64,000 nucleotides of DNA from Mycobacterium lentiflavum (GCF_022374895.2 NZ_CP092423.2:3038001-3102000); one strand, 5' to 3'. Positions 9,065-17,273 are shown, counted from the first letter of the stretch. Notes: generated by a model from the sequence alone, not told the origin. Numbers and translations are program-made.

Positions 9065-9763
9065 GTGCTGTTCATGCACGAGCTGCACACGGTCCGCGGC
9101 CGTAAGGAAGACGAGTTCGAAGCAGCGTTCCGTGAGGGTTGGATGCCGATGCTCGGACGCGGCGACGATGCCCGGTTGCTTTGGTACGCCAACCAGGCGC
9201 ACGGCAGCGGCCCGGCCTACACGGTCGTGACCGTGACCGCCGTTCGCGACGGCGCGGCGTGGGAGAAGTTGACCCTGCGAGTGCAGAAGGGCGATCTTCA
9301 GGACTGGATGCGCGGGCTCGACGAACTCCGCCACGAGGTCGTCGCAAAACTGCTGATGCCGTTGCCCTGGTCACCACTGCTGGACGTCCAGTTCGGTCAG
9401 GTGCCGGTCGACGGGCGAGAGCACGAGATGACCCTCTACATGGAAGACACCATGTGGCCCTACGAGGACAAGTTCGAGGAGTACATCGTCCGCTGCGGCG
9501 AGGTGTACGCCAGGAGCCTCCAGGAGCCGTCCTCGATGCTGACGATGCATGCGGCATTCCAGCCCGCCCTCGGCAGCCATGTGCGACGCGAGGTGATCCT
9601 GATGCAGCGCATCAGCCGTCCGGACGCGCTGCTCGACCTGCTCCGCAGCCATATCCCCGCCGAGTACCGTGCGCCAGGCACCTGGATGTATGACGCCCTG
9701 GACCTGCGCGACCAGTGGACCAGCCGGTTGCTGCGCACCTCCGAGTGGTCACCTCTTTTTTAG
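9065..9763 (+). CDS. Uncharacterised protein, paralogue of the 11235 gene (likely duplicated ABM/NIPSNAP-like fold)
   Basis: 232 aa. The GTG at 9065 is chosen because GGAGG lies 7 bp upstream and the product then starts VLFMHELHT, aligning with MLFLHETHK of the second copy. The two proteins share long stretches, including EDEFEAAFREGWMP, LLWYAN, the MED(T) segment and the final SRLLRTS-WSPL. Each seems to hold two similar halves, opening with LFMHE and LYMED, consistent with two ferredoxin-like alpha/beta barrels. That fold is inferred, and no catalytic residue is evident. First gene of a tight three-gene operon with an acyl-CoA-synthetase-like ligase. Confidence 0.7.
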   Translation: MLFMHELHTVRGRKEDEFEAAFREGWMPMLGRGDDARLLWYANQAHGSGPAYTVVTVTAVRDGAAWEKLTLRVQKGDLQDWMRGLDELRHEVVAKLLMPLPWSPLLDVQFGQVPVDGREHEMTLYMEDTMWPYEDKFEEYIVRCGEVYARSLQEPSSMLTMHAAFQPALGSHVRREVILMQRISRPDALLDLLRSHIPAEYRAPGTWMYDALDLRDQWTSRLLRTSEWSPLF

Positions 9764-9780
9764 GGGGTACTGCGCCCGCT

Positions 9781-11226
9781 ATGAACATCGGGACGATCCA
9801 CGATGCCGCCGCCGGCGGGGATCCCGTTCGGGCCGCGCTGATCGTCGGCGGGCACACCGTCAGTTATGGCGAGCTGGCGACGGCAGTACGGCAGTGCGCG
9901 GCGAGCCTGGCCGGCCACGGCGTCACGCCCGGACAGCGCATCGCCGTCGTCGACGACGCAAGCCTGCTGTCGATCGCCGCATTGCTCGGTGTGGCACGCA
10001 TCGGCGCCGCACCCGCGCTGATGAACCCTGCGCTGACGCCGCCGGAATTGCAGGAACTGCGCAAGAATGCCGGCTGCGCCGACGTGGCTGTCGCCGGCGA
10101 ACGGTACGTCGAGCGGGTCCGGGCGGCCGGCGTCCCCACGGCATTGACGCTGACCGATCTGCTGGGCCGGCCGGTTCTCACCGGCGACACCGTCGCCGCG
10201 GACGCCGACGACCGCGACGCGTTGATCCTATTCACCAGCGGCACAACGGGACTCCCGAAAACCGTCAGCATCAGCGGCCGCCAGCTCACCGGGCGGATCA
10301 CTGCGATGTCGCGCCCGCTGCGGGCCGGCGCGAAACCATCGGTGAGCATGCTGACCGTCCCGCTGTGCCACGTCGGTGGTGTGCTGGGCGTGCTTGGCAG
10401 CCTGTATTCCGGCAACACCGCGGTCGTGCAAACGCGGTTCGATGCTGGCGAATGGCTGCGCCTGGTGGCAGCGCACCGCGTCAGCACGACCTTCATGGTT
10501 CCGACGATGCTGCAGCGGATCCTCGACCATCCCGACTTCGCGAGCACCGATCTGTCGTCTCTGATCGCCATTGCCTACGGGGCCGCGGCCGCGCCGCTGA
10601 GTCTGGTGCGCAGGGCGATGGCGGCGCTGCCACACGTCGCGTTGACCAACGTATTCGGCCAGACCGAAACCCTGGGCGCTTACACGACTTTGATGCCCGA
10701 CGAGCACCGCGACCCGGCGCGCGCCGGCTCCGTCGGCCGCGCGTTACCCGGAGTCGAGGTGCGCGTGGTCGACCCCGATACGGGCAACGACGTCGAGGTC
10801 GGGGCGGTCGGCGAGTTGTGGGTGAACACTTCCCAGAACGTCACCGAGGGCTGGCTGCGCACCGGCGACCTCGCCCGCCAAGATGCCGATGGCTACATCT
10901 TCCCAAGCGGCCGACTGAAGGACACAATCAATCGAGGGGGAGAGAAATTCGGACCGATCGAGGTCGAGGACGCATTGCGCTCACATCCGGCAGTCACCGA
11001 CGTCGCGGTCGCCGGGATCGCCGACGACGAGTTGGGGCAACGAGTCGGCGCGGCAATCGTGGCATCCGCCCCGGTGACACTCGACGAGTTGCGCGCTCAC
11101 TGTCGGGATTTGATCGCGTACTTCAAGCTCCCCGAGCGATTGGCGATCGTGGAAGACATCCCGTACAGCACGACCGGCAAGGTCAACCGCGATCAGCTCG
11201 CCACGCTGATTGCCGACGAGACCTAG
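9781..11226 (+). CDS. AMP-dependent acyl-CoA synthetase/ligase
   Basis: 481 aa from the ATG at 9781. All class I adenylate-forming core motifs are seen: the P-loop LFTSGTTGLPK (about 150-160), the A5 motif NVFGQTETLG, the hinge motif TGDLARQDADGYIFPSGRLKD (the second half of about 25 residues), and a C-terminal YSTTGKVNRD with the catalytic lysine. It should activate a carboxylate as acyl-AMP and then CoA thioester. It is shorter than typical FadD proteins, closer to benzoate-CoA or CaiC-like ligases. It is 17 bp after the first paralogue and 8 bp before the second. Confidence 0.85.
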   Translation: MNIGTIHDAAAGGDPVRAALIVGGHTVSYGELATAVRQCAASLAGHGVTPGQRIAVVDDASLLSIAALLGVARIGAAPALMNPALTPPELQELRKNAGCADVAVAGERYVERVRAAGVPTALTLTDLLGRPVLTGDTVAADADDRDALILFTSGTTGLPKTVSISGRQLTGRITAMSRPLRAGAKPSVSMLTVPLCHVGGVLGVLGSLYSGNTAVVQTRFDAGEWLRLVAAHRVSTTFMVPTMLQRILDHPDFASTDLSSLIAIAYGAAAAPLSLVRRAMAALPHVALTNVFGQTETLGAYTTLMPDEHRDPARAGSVGRALPGVEVRVVDPDTGNDVEVGAVGELWVNTSQNVTEGWLRTGDLARQDADGYIFPSGRLKDTINRGGEKFGPIEVEDALRSHPAVTDVAVAGIADDELGQRVGAAIVASAPVTLDELRAHCRDLIAYFKLPERLAIVEDIPYSTTGKVNRDQLATLIADET

Positions 11227-11234
11227 GAGTCCAC

Positions 11235-11948
11235 ATGCTGTTTCTGCATGAGACCCACAAGGTGATGGGCACCCGGGAAGACGAATTCGAGGCCGCTTAT
11301 CGCGAGGGTTGGATGCCCACGCTGGCCAACGACGACAACGCCCGACTGCTCTGGTACGCCAACCACGCACACGGCACCGGGCCTTCCTACACCGTCGTCA
11401 CAATCACGGGCATCGCCGACGGTGCCTCCTGGGAGAGTCTGGCGCAGCGCGCCCAGCATGGCGATCTGCAGCCGTGGATGCGCGAACTGGACAACCTGCG
11501 GCACAAGGTGACGGGCAAGCTGCTGTTGCCGGTGGAGTGGTCGCCGTTGCAGTCGGTTGATCTTTCGGCCGTGCCCACCGACGCCGGAACCCACCCGCTC
11601 AGCCTCTTCATGGAAGACACCGGCTGGCCGTCCGCGCCGCTCGACGACTACCTCCGGTCGTGGAACGACATCTACTATCGGCCGCTGTCCGCGGCCCCGG
11701 CACACATGCGCATCCTGGACATCCAGGCCTGTTTCCAAGTAGCGCACGGAAGCCATCAGCGACGAGAAGCCATGCTGTGGCAGAAGATCGACGACTCCAA
11801 CAACTACGCGGCGCTCGTCCATCTGCTGACCAAAGAGGTGCCTCCCGAGTACCGCGGGCCCGGCAGCTATATGTTCGAAGCGCTCAAGTATCGCGATCAG
11901 TGGGAGAGCCGGCTGCTGCGGACGTCGGACTGGTCGCCGTTGTACTAG
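11235..11948 (+). CDS. Uncharacterised protein, second paralogue flanking the ligase
   Basis: 237 aa. AGGAG at about 11226-11230 precedes the ATG at 11235, overlapping the ligase stop region. Closely related over its whole length to the 9065 product, sharing EDEFEA-YREGWMP, LLWYAN-AHG-GP-YTVVT, WMRELD and SRLLRTSDWSPLY. Two similar halves (opening LFLHETHK and LFMEDTGW) suggest an internal duplication. No signal peptide or membrane segment. Function unknown. Because both copies sit with one acyl ligase, they may form a heteromer or act on successive intermediates. Their nearest named fold would be NIPSNAP-like stress-responsive barrels (inference). Confidence 0.7.
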   Translation: MLFLHETHKVMGTREDEFEAAYREGWMPTLANDDNARLLWYANHAHGTGPSYTVVTITGIADGASWESLAQRAQHGDLQPWMRELDNLRHKVTGKLLLPVEWSPLQSVDLSAVPTDAGTHPLSLFMEDTGWPSAPLDDYLRSWNDIYYRPLSAAPAHMRILDIQACFQVAHGSHQRREAMLWQKIDDSNNYAALVHLLTKEVPPEYRGPGSYMFEALKYRDQWESRLLRTSDWSPLY

Positions 11949-12107
11949 GCCTCTCGGCCCAGAATCCGGGCGGCGTCGCGCGCCATATCGCGCACGATGT
12001 CGCCGGCCGGTCGAATATCGCGGACGAGTCCGATCGCCTCGCCGACGAGTATCGCAGCGGTATCGAAATCCTCTGCGGCCACGGCCTTCTCGAAGGCCGA
12101 CAGCGGA
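11945..12107 (-). pseudogene. C-terminal remnant of a nitronate monooxygenase-like gene
   Basis: The frame reads NPLSAFEKAVAAEDFDTAA, then ILVGEAIGLVRDIRPAGDIV, then RDMARDAARILGREA and a stop. This is the closing segment of 2-nitropropane-dioxygenase/nitronate-monooxygenase proteins. No N-terminal FMN-binding barrel exists here: upstream of about 12107 the DNA encodes the TetR C-terminus in another frame. About 54 codons survive out of roughly 320. The stop overlaps that of the convergent 11235 gene by 4 bp. A deletion scar is the simplest reading. Confidence 0.6.
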
Positions 12108-12707
12108 TTAGGCCAGCGACGCCAGCCCGGTGCGGACCAGATCGATACTGTCCGCCACCAGCTGGCCGAGGTCGTCGGTACAGCCGTTGCGGCCCCAATG
12201 CTCCACTGCGACAACAAGGGCCGCCGCCAGGGCCGAGCCCGCGACCTCGGCACTCAATTCGATGTCGGGCGCGTCCGGATTCCGCTTGCTGATGAAATCG
12301 GTCAGCACGGCGGCGAATGAGGACTGCACCACCCGCAGGTGGCCGGCGATCCGTTCGGCAGTGATCAATTCGGTGCGCGCCGTCGCGGCCTGCCGGACCA
12401 CTTCGAGGTCGTGCGGGAAGGCCGCAACACTGGCCTGCACCGCGTCGAATAGCGACTCGCAGGCCGGTCGCTGCTCAAGAGCCTCGGCCAGCCATTCCAA
12501 CTGCGACTCGTAGTCCTGGAACAGCACCGACTCCTTGGTCGGGAAGTGCCGGAAAAAGGTGCGTTCGGTAACACCGGCCTCGGCCGCCAACTCGGTGACC
12601 GTCACGTTCGCAAAGCCTTTGCGGGCGAAGCTCTTTAGCGCGGCTTGGCGCAACGCCTCGTGCGTCGAGCGGCGGCGCTGCTCGTGGCGATTCATCGGAA
12701 CGGTCAT
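12108..12707 (-). CDS. TetR-family transcriptional regulator
   Basis: 199 aa from the ATG at 12707 (MTVPMNRHEQRRR). An ATG at 12695 is also possible; one at 12749 lies inside a palindrome and is unlikely. The N-terminal helix-turn-helix at about residues 15-60 reads FANVTVTELAAEAGVTERTFFRHFPTKESV. The C-terminal ligand domain is complete. Divergent from the flavoprotein gene at 12819, with two TGTCAG-NN-CTGACA sites in the gap that are probably its operators. It likely represses itself and the flavoprotein until a ligand binds. Confidence 0.85.
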   Translation of the reverse strand: MTVPMNRHEQRRRSTHEALRQAALKSFARKGFANVTVTELAAEAGVTERTFFRHFPTKESVLFQDYESQLEWLAEALEQRPACESLFDAVQASVAAFPHDLEVVRQAATARTELITAERIAGHLRVVQSSFAAVLTDFISKRNPDAPDIELSAEVAGSALAAALVVAVEHWGRNGCTDDLGQLVADSIDLVRTGLASLA

Positions 12708-12734
12708 GGCACGCCGATCGTATCTCACCGTTTG

Positions 12735-12748
12735 TGTCAGAACTGACA
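12735..12748. promoter_or_regulatory. TetR operator candidate, site 1 (TGTCAGAACTGACA)
   Basis: 14-bp palindrome with one mismatched central pair, 28 bp before the TetR ATG. Its centre is 25 bp from that of the second site, so two dimers would sit on similar though not identical helix faces. Confidence 0.6.
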
Positions 12749-12757
12749 TCTTCCAAT

Positions 12758-12775
12758 TATGTCAGTACTGACATA
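12758..12775. promoter_or_regulatory. TetR operator candidate, site 2 (18-bp perfect palindrome)
   Basis: TATGTCAGTACTGACATA is perfectly self-complementary and contains the same TGTCAG...CTGACA core as site 1. It lies 44 bp upstream of the flavoprotein ATG, where repressor binding would block a promoter. Confidence 0.65.
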
Positions 12776-12818
12776 CGCTTGTCGGGCGCACACCAACGAT
12801 GGAGGGCAGGCCAGGACC

Positions 12819-14384
12819 ATGAGCACGACGACATACGACGCAATCGTGGTGGGCGCCGGCCACAACGGGCTGACCGCGGCGGCGATCCTGCAGCGCGCCG
12901 GCCTGCGAACCGTGTGCCTGGAAGCCAACACCTACGCCGGCGGCATGGCGGCGACGGTCGAATTGATCGACGGCTTCCGCTACGAGATCGCGGGGTCGGT
13001 GCAGTTTCCGACGGCGAGCCAACTCACCAAGGACCTCGGACTTGACACACTGCCCGCGATAGAGCCCGAGGTGATGTCGATCAACATCGGCGAAAACGGT
13101 GAAGAGCCGATGGTCTTCTATCGCGACCCGATGCAGCTGATGGCTCACCTGAACGACAAGCACGGCATGGAAGCCGTCACGGGGATGGCAGAGCTGATCG
13201 GCTGGAGCCAGGCGCCCGCACGGGCGCTGGGCCGCTTCGATGTGTGCCAGCCGCCCAAGACGATCGACGAAATGTATGCCTGCGCAACCAATGACGCCGA
13301 ACGCCGGGCGATTCACGAGATGCTGTTCGGCTCGGCGATGGACGTGATCGACCGCTACCTGCCGGACCAGGACAAGCATTCGGTTATGCGCGGCATGCTG
13401 GCGTTCCTGGCCGTCAACTCCACCTACCGCGGCCCCTACACACCGGGCAGCGCCGCGTGCCTGGCATTCGCGCTGGCGGTACCCGACGACAGCACCGCGA
13501 TGATGACCAAACTCAAGGGCGGTATCGGCGCGCTCACCGAACACCTGCGCGAGCTCTTCGTCTCGCACGGCGGAGAGATCCGCTTTCGCACCAAGGTCGA
13601 GGAGATCCTCGTCGAGAACGGCAAGGTGACCGGCGTACGACTGCGCGACGGTTCGTCGATCTCGGCGCCGATCGTGGTCTCCAATCTTTCGCCCGATGTC
13701 ACGCTCACTGAACTCATTGCGCCCGAACATGTTCCGGCAGAGTTGGTCTCACGTGTGTCCGGACGCGATCATCGCGCCTCATTCGTGCAGCTTCATTTCG
13801 CACTCGACGGACTGCCCGAGTTCGCACCACCGTATGAGTTCCTCAACGAAGAGGGCATGCAGCAGTCGGTCGGGATCTTCGGCTCACCGGAAACCCAGCA
13901 GCGGCAGTGGGAGATCTGCCGGCGGGGCCTCGTTCCGGACAACCCGTCGATGGGCATGCAAATCCCGTCGGTGCACGATCCCGCGATGGCGCCACCCGGC
14001 AAGCACGCGGCCAGCGTATATGCCTACGCCTTTCCGGTCGAAGTCGACCGCGACCAGCACGGCCACCTGAAAAACGCTATGGCACAGCGTGTTATCGACA
14101 AGATCACCAAATTCGCGCCGAACTTCAAAGACATCGTGATCCGTCATATCACATTCGCGCCGTATCACATGAACACCATGTTCGGCGCCCCCGCCGGGGA
14201 CTTCTGTCACGGTCTGTTGCACCCGGATTTGATGGGACCAAACCGTCCCGGCCCGAAGGGCTTCCTGGACATGCCGATTCCGATCGATGGTCTATACCTG
14301 GGCGGCGCGGGATGCCATGGCGGCCCGGGTATTACGTTCACTCCCGGCTACAACGCGGCCTATCAGATCCTGGACGACCGGTAG
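12819..14384 (+). CDS. Phytoene-desaturase-like FAD-dependent oxidoreductase
   Basis: 521 aa from the ATG at 12819. The N-terminal FAD motif IVVGAGHNGLTAAAILQRAG is followed by the GGMAATVEL segment typical of the CrtI/NDP-binding desaturase and isomerase family. C-terminal LYLGGAGCHGGPGITFTPGYNAA is the FAD-contacting end motif. Family members desaturate or isomerise carotenoids and related polyenes, and many mycobacterial copies have no known substrate. No carotenoid genes (crtE/crtB) lie nearby, so a lipid or aromatic substrate is as likely. Divergent from the TetR gene and probably under its control. Confidence 0.82.
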   Translation: MSTTTYDAIVVGAGHNGLTAAAILQRAGLRTVCLEANTYAGGMAATVELIDGFRYEIAGSVQFPTASQLTKDLGLDTLPAIEPEVMSINIGENGEEPMVFYRDPMQLMAHLNDKHGMEAVTGMAELIGWSQAPARALGRFDVCQPPKTIDEMYACATNDAERRAIHEMLFGSAMDVIDRYLPDQDKHSVMRGMLAFLAVNSTYRGPYTPGSAACLAFALAVPDDSTAMMTKLKGGIGALTEHLRELFVSHGGEIRFRTKVEEILVENGKVTGVRLRDGSSISAPIVVSNLSPDVTLTELIAPEHVPAELVSRVSGRDHRASFVQLHFALDGLPEFAPPYEFLNEEGMQQSVGIFGSPETQQRQWEICRRGLVPDNPSMGMQIPSVHDPAMAPPGKHAASVYAYAFPVEVDRDQHGHLKNAMAQRVIDKITKFAPNFKDIVIRHITFAPYHMNTMFGAPAGDFCHGLLHPDLMGPNRPGPKGFLDMPIPIDGLYLGGAGCHGGPGITFTPGYNAAYQILDDR

Positions 14385-14388
14385 CCGA

Positions 14389-14934
14389 TCAGCCGCCGAA
14401 CGTTCCGGTCAGCTGCGCCTGGGCGGTCGCGGCGTCGGCGATGGTCTGCGCGGCTCGCGCACCGGCGAGTCCGCCGGGGAGCTGGTAGTCGTTGGGAAGC
14501 TGGTAGAGCGTGAAGCGGTAGTGATGGGTGCCGGTGCCCGCGGGCGGACAGGGTCCCTTATACGCGGACTGGCCCGCCGTGTTCGGCAGCGTGCTCCCGC
14601 CGCCGGGCGTCTGACCGTCCGAGGTGCTGCCGGATCCCAGCGGTATCCCGGTCACGATCCAGTGGATGTACACCCCGTTGACCGCGTCCGGATCGTCGAC
14701 GACGAGTGCCGCCCCCAGCGGCGCCGACCACGTCAACGGCGGCGCGACGTCAGCGCCTTTGCAGGTGTATTGCGCAGGTATGGGCGCGCCGTTTGCGAAG
14801 GCCGGACTGCTGATCGTCAACGGCGCACCCGGCGCCGCGTTCGCCGCGCCGATGCCTCCGTGGCCGGCGGCCACAAACAGCAATGCCAGTCCGCCGATGG
14901 CCACGCCGATTCGCCGAGCAACGCTGCACCCCAT
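14389..14934 (-). CDS. Secreted YbhB/YbcL (PEBP/Raf-kinase-inhibitor-like) protein
   Basis: 181 aa from the ATG at 14934 (MGCSVARR). The signal segment [16 protein letters not shown] leads to a likely cut near ANAAPG. The mature part is the phosphatidylethanolamine-binding-protein fold: [22 protein letters not shown], then [13 protein letters not shown] and HWIVTGIP. It is exported. M. tuberculosis has two such genes here (Rv1910c and lppC/Rv1911c); only one is present. It lacks a clear lipobox cysteine after the hydrophobic stretch, so it matches Rv1910c better than LppC. Convergent with the desaturase-like gene, 4 bp apart. Confidence 0.8.
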   Translation of the reverse strand: MGCSVARRIGVAIGGLALLFVAAGHGGIGAANAAPGAPLTISSPAFANGAPIPAQYTCKGADVAPPLTWSAPLGAALVVDDPDAVNGVYIHWIVTGIPLGSGSTSDGQTPGGGSTLPNTAGQSAYKGPCPPAGTGTHHYRFTLYQLPNDYQLPGGLAGARAAQTIADAATAQAQLTGTFGG

Positions 14935-14975
14935 ACCGACCAGTGTCGCCAACTGTGGTCCGAGAAGATAGCCGT

Positions 14976-15419
14976 CTAGCCGCCCTTTTTGACTTCGAGC
15001 ACTCGCTCGCGAAGCCCCTTGGTCGCGGTGTCCATCAGACCCTTGGTTCCCTTCCTGATCAGAAACCCGGGCACCGGCACCGTGAGATCCACGGTCAAGT
15101 CGAAGCGGACCCGGGTGGAATCGCCGTCGGGGGTGAGCGTGTACCGGGCGTCCTGTGCCCGTTGCTGTTTGGCTCTCACCAGCGTCCAGCTCACGCCGTT
15201 GTCGTGCACGGTGTAGGCGAGCTCCTGTTCTTCGCTGATTCCCACGATCTTGACGACCTGCCGGGAGCGGATCGGATGTCCCTGGTCATCGCGCTCCAAG
15301 ACTTCGACGTTTTGATGAGCCGATGACCACTCGGGCAAGGATTCGATATCGAAGAGCACGTCCATGATCTCGTCGGGAGTCGCCTCGATAACGAGTTCGC
15401 GTGAATCGGAGACAGCCAT
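14976..15419 (-). CDS. SRPBCC-family protein (coenzyme Q-binding/cyclase-like)
   Basis: 147 aa from the ATG at 15419 ([19 protein letters not shown]); the much longer reading frame upstream is antisense to fadB5. Typical Bet v1/START start with [17 protein letters not shown], where an aromatic and an acidic residue line the cavity, and a long C-terminal helix ending [10 protein letters not shown]. Proteins of this size bind hydrophobic ligands such as quinones, lipids or polyketides. It lies 44 bp downstream of the fadB5 stop on the same strand, so the two could be co-transcribed. Confidence 0.78.
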   Translation of the reverse strand: MAVSDSRELVIEATPDEIMDVLFDIESLPEWSSAHQNVEVLERDDQGHPIRSRQVVKIVGISEEQELAYTVHDNGVSWTLVRAKQQRAQDARYTLTPDGDSTRVRFDLTVDLTVPVPGFLIRKGTKGLMDTATKGLRERVLEVKKGG

Positions 15420-15463
15420 CCTCGGAAGATAACCCAGTGCCGCAGCTGCCCAAACGGGTCGAC

Positions 15464-16468
15464 CTACGGCACCAGAACCACCTTCCCGATATTTTCGCGC
15501 GCCGCCAGGATCCGGTGCGCGGTGGGCGCTTCGTCGAACGGGACGGCCGCATGCACGATCGGCGCGATGGTGCCGTCGTGCAGTGCCTGGTTCAACGGAG
15601 TGATCCACGGCTCCAGCGTGCCGCGGTCGTCCCACAGCCGCAGCATGTTCAGGCCGATCACCGTCTTCGACTCGGAGAGCTGGTCCAACAGATTGAATCC
15701 GCGCAGCATCGACAACACCTGCGGGGCCGCCCGGCGCAGCGAGCGCTTCTCACCCTCTTGCAGCGACGAAACGCCGTAGCCGACAAGCCTTCCGCCGGGT
15801 CGCAGCAATCGGTACGACCGCCGCAGCGACGTGCCGCCAAGGGCGTCGAGGATGAGGTCGTACGGGCCGACGTCCTTCCACCAGTTGTCACGGCGGTAGT
15901 CGATTGCCCGGTCCACGCCGAGCTCGGCGAGCTTGCCGTGTTTGGCCGGCGATGCGGTGCCATGCACTTGCGCCCCGGCGGCCTTCGCGAACTGGACGGC
16001 CGCCGTCCCGACACCTCCGGCCGCGGCGTGAATCAACACCCGCTCACCGCGGCGCAGCGAGCCGTAGCCGTGCAAAGCCGCCCACGCGGTTGCGTAGTTG
16101 ACCGGGACCGCCGCTCCTTGTTCGAAGCTCATCGCGTCGGGCAGTGCCACGGAATCGCTCGCGGCCACGTTGACGGTTTCGGCGTAGCCCCCGAATCGCG
16201 TTCCCGCCAAAACCCGTTCGCCGACACGGCCCGGGTCGACGCCCTCGCCGACGGCCGCGACGACGCCGGCGACTTCGTAACCGACGACTGCCGGAAGTCT
16301 TGGAGCATCGGGATACAGCCCGACGCGGGCGAGGTGATCGGCGAAGTTCACTCCCGCGGCCCGGACCGCGACCTGCAACTGTCCCCGCCCCGGCGGGGGT
16401 GGGTCCGGGCGCTGCTGGACCTGCAAGACCGACGGGTCTCCATGCCTGGTGATCACGACTGCGCGCAT
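15464..16468 (-). CDS. fadB5: FadB5-type quinone oxidoreductase (zinc-free MDR family)
   Basis: 334 aa, exactly the length remembered for Rv1912c. The GroES-like domain has VRAAGVNFADHLARVGLYP and GYEVAGVVAAVG, and no structural-zinc cysteine cluster. The nucleotide fold starts at HAAAGGVGTAAVQFAKAAGA (about 144-163), the NADPH motif of zeta-crystallin-like quinone reductases. Despite its name it is not a beta-oxidation hydroxyacyl dehydrogenase. It likely reduces quinones or activated enones with NADPH. Stop is 12 bp from the SRPBCC/AHSA1 gene on the same strand when read leftward, so co-transcription with the ArsR unit is possible. Confidence 0.88.
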   Translation of the reverse strand: MRAVVITRHGDPSVLQVQQRPDPPPPGRGQLQVAVRAAGVNFADHLARVGLYPDAPRLPAVVGYEVAGVVAAVGEGVDPGRVGERVLAGTRFGGYAETVNVAASDSVALPDAMSFEQGAAVPVNYATAWAALHGYGSLRRGERVLIHAAAGGVGTAAVQFAKAAGAQVHGTASPAKHGKLAELGVDRAIDYRRDNWWKDVGPYDLILDALGGTSLRRSYRLLRPGGRLVGYGVSSLQEGEKRSLRRAAPQVLSMLRGFNLLDQLSESKTVIGLNMLRLWDDRGTLEPWITPLNQALHDGTIAPIVHAAVPFDEAPTAHRILAARENIGKVVLVP

Positions 16469-16480
16469 TGCGATTCTCCG

Positions 16481-16891
16481 CTACGCCCGTGCTGCCGACT
16501 CGGCGAGGCGGGGGAGGATGACGTCGCGCCACCCTGGGCCCATCCGGTCGAAACCCCGGGCCATCCTCGTGTCGTCCAGGTCAAAGCCACTGTGCTCTAA
16601 GAACACTCGGGTGCCGGTGCCCTCGGCTTCCAGGCGCCAGGTGAGCGTCCACGCCGAGGTGAAGGTGTAGACGAAACGGTGCGGCGGGTCGACCTCTAGC
16701 ACCTTGCAGGGCTGCTTGCCGTAGCCGGGCAGGTCGAGGACGAATTGGTGGCCGACCACCGCGGCGACTTGCCCGTCGGCCCACCAAAGCCGCATCAGCT
16801 CGGGCTCGGTGAGCAGTCGCCAAACCTGCTCCGGCGGTGCGGCAACGAATTGATCGACGGTGATCGTCGCAGGTGTTGACGTCTGGGTCAT
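16481..16891 (-). CDS. AHSA1-type SRPBCC protein
   Basis: 136 aa from the ATG at 16891. Starts TITVDQFVAAPPEQVWRLLT, then ELMRLWWADGQVAAVVG, and ends with LEHSGFDL and GPGWRDVILPRLAE. These are hallmarks of the AHSA1-related subgroup that commonly follows ArsR regulators in actinobacteria. Its ATG overlaps the ArsR stop by 4 bp, so the two are translationally coupled. Ligand unknown. The pair may form a sensing or detoxifying unit, possibly with fadB5 downstream. Confidence 0.8.
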   Translation of the reverse strand: MTQTSTPATITVDQFVAAPPEQVWRLLTEPELMRLWWADGQVAAVVGHQFVLDLPGYGKQPCKVLEVDPPHRFVYTFTSAWTLTWRLEAEGTGTRVFLEHSGFDLDDTRMARGFDRMGPGWRDVILPRLAESAARA

Positions 16892-17211
16892 TCCAGCTCC
16901 TCTGCTGCGTCGGCCAGCGCGGCCAGCCGTCCGCGCCAGAACTTCTCGAAGGGGTGCAGCCACTCGCCGAGCTCGGCGAGTGGCTCCGGGGTGAGGCGGT
17001 AGATCCGGCGGCGGCCTTGCGGCTCATCGGCGACCAGGCCGGCGTCGCGCAGCACCTTGAGGTGCTCGGCGACCGCGGGGCGGCTGAGTTCGAAACACTC
17101 GCTGAGTTCCCCCGCGGAAAGTTGCTGCCCCGTCAAAATCTCCAACAGCTCGCGTCGCACCGGATTCGCCAGGGCGAGAAAAACGCGATCCGAAGTCCCC
17201 ACGCCCGGCAC
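16888..17211 (-). CDS. ArsR-family transcriptional regulator
   Basis: 107 aa with a GTG start (a GTG at 17202 is equally plausible). Winged helix-turn-helix: LANPVRRELLEILTGQQLSAGELSE, then LSRPAVAEHLKVLRDAGLV, and wing RRIYRLTPEPL. No metal-binding CxC pair, so this belongs to the non-metal SRPBCC-linked ArsR group. A TGTCGG/CCGACA inverted repeat lies just upstream and is a likely autoregulatory operator shared with the divergent metallo-hydrolase gene at 17274. Confidence 0.85.
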   Translation of the reverse strand: MPGVGTSDRVFLALANPVRRELLEILTGQQLSAGELSECFELSRPAVAEHLKVLRDAGLVADEPQGRRRIYRLTPEPLAELGEWLHPFEKFWRGRLAALADAAEELE

Positions 17212-17215
17212 TATA

Positions 17216-17233
17216 TGTCGGAAATTCCCGACA
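17216..17233. promoter_or_regulatory. ArsR operator candidate (TGTCGG-n6-CCGACA)
   Basis: Inverted repeat of 6-bp arms around AAATTC, 5 bp before the ArsR GTG and 41 bp before the divergent ATG at 17274. Its location fits control of both genes. Confidence 0.5.
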
Positions 17234-17273
17234 CGTCAATCGCCTGCGTCATCCGCCCGCTAGGTTGCTGGTT

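Noticed and set aside
9669..11234. Upstream extension of the 11235 paralogue to 759 residues
   Set aside because: The extension is an off-frame reading of the ligase; a clear AGGAG and ATG exist at 11235.
14976..15635. 219-residue version of the SRPBCC protein
   Set aside because: The first 72 codons are off-frame fadB5 sequence; the fold begins at the ATG at 15419.
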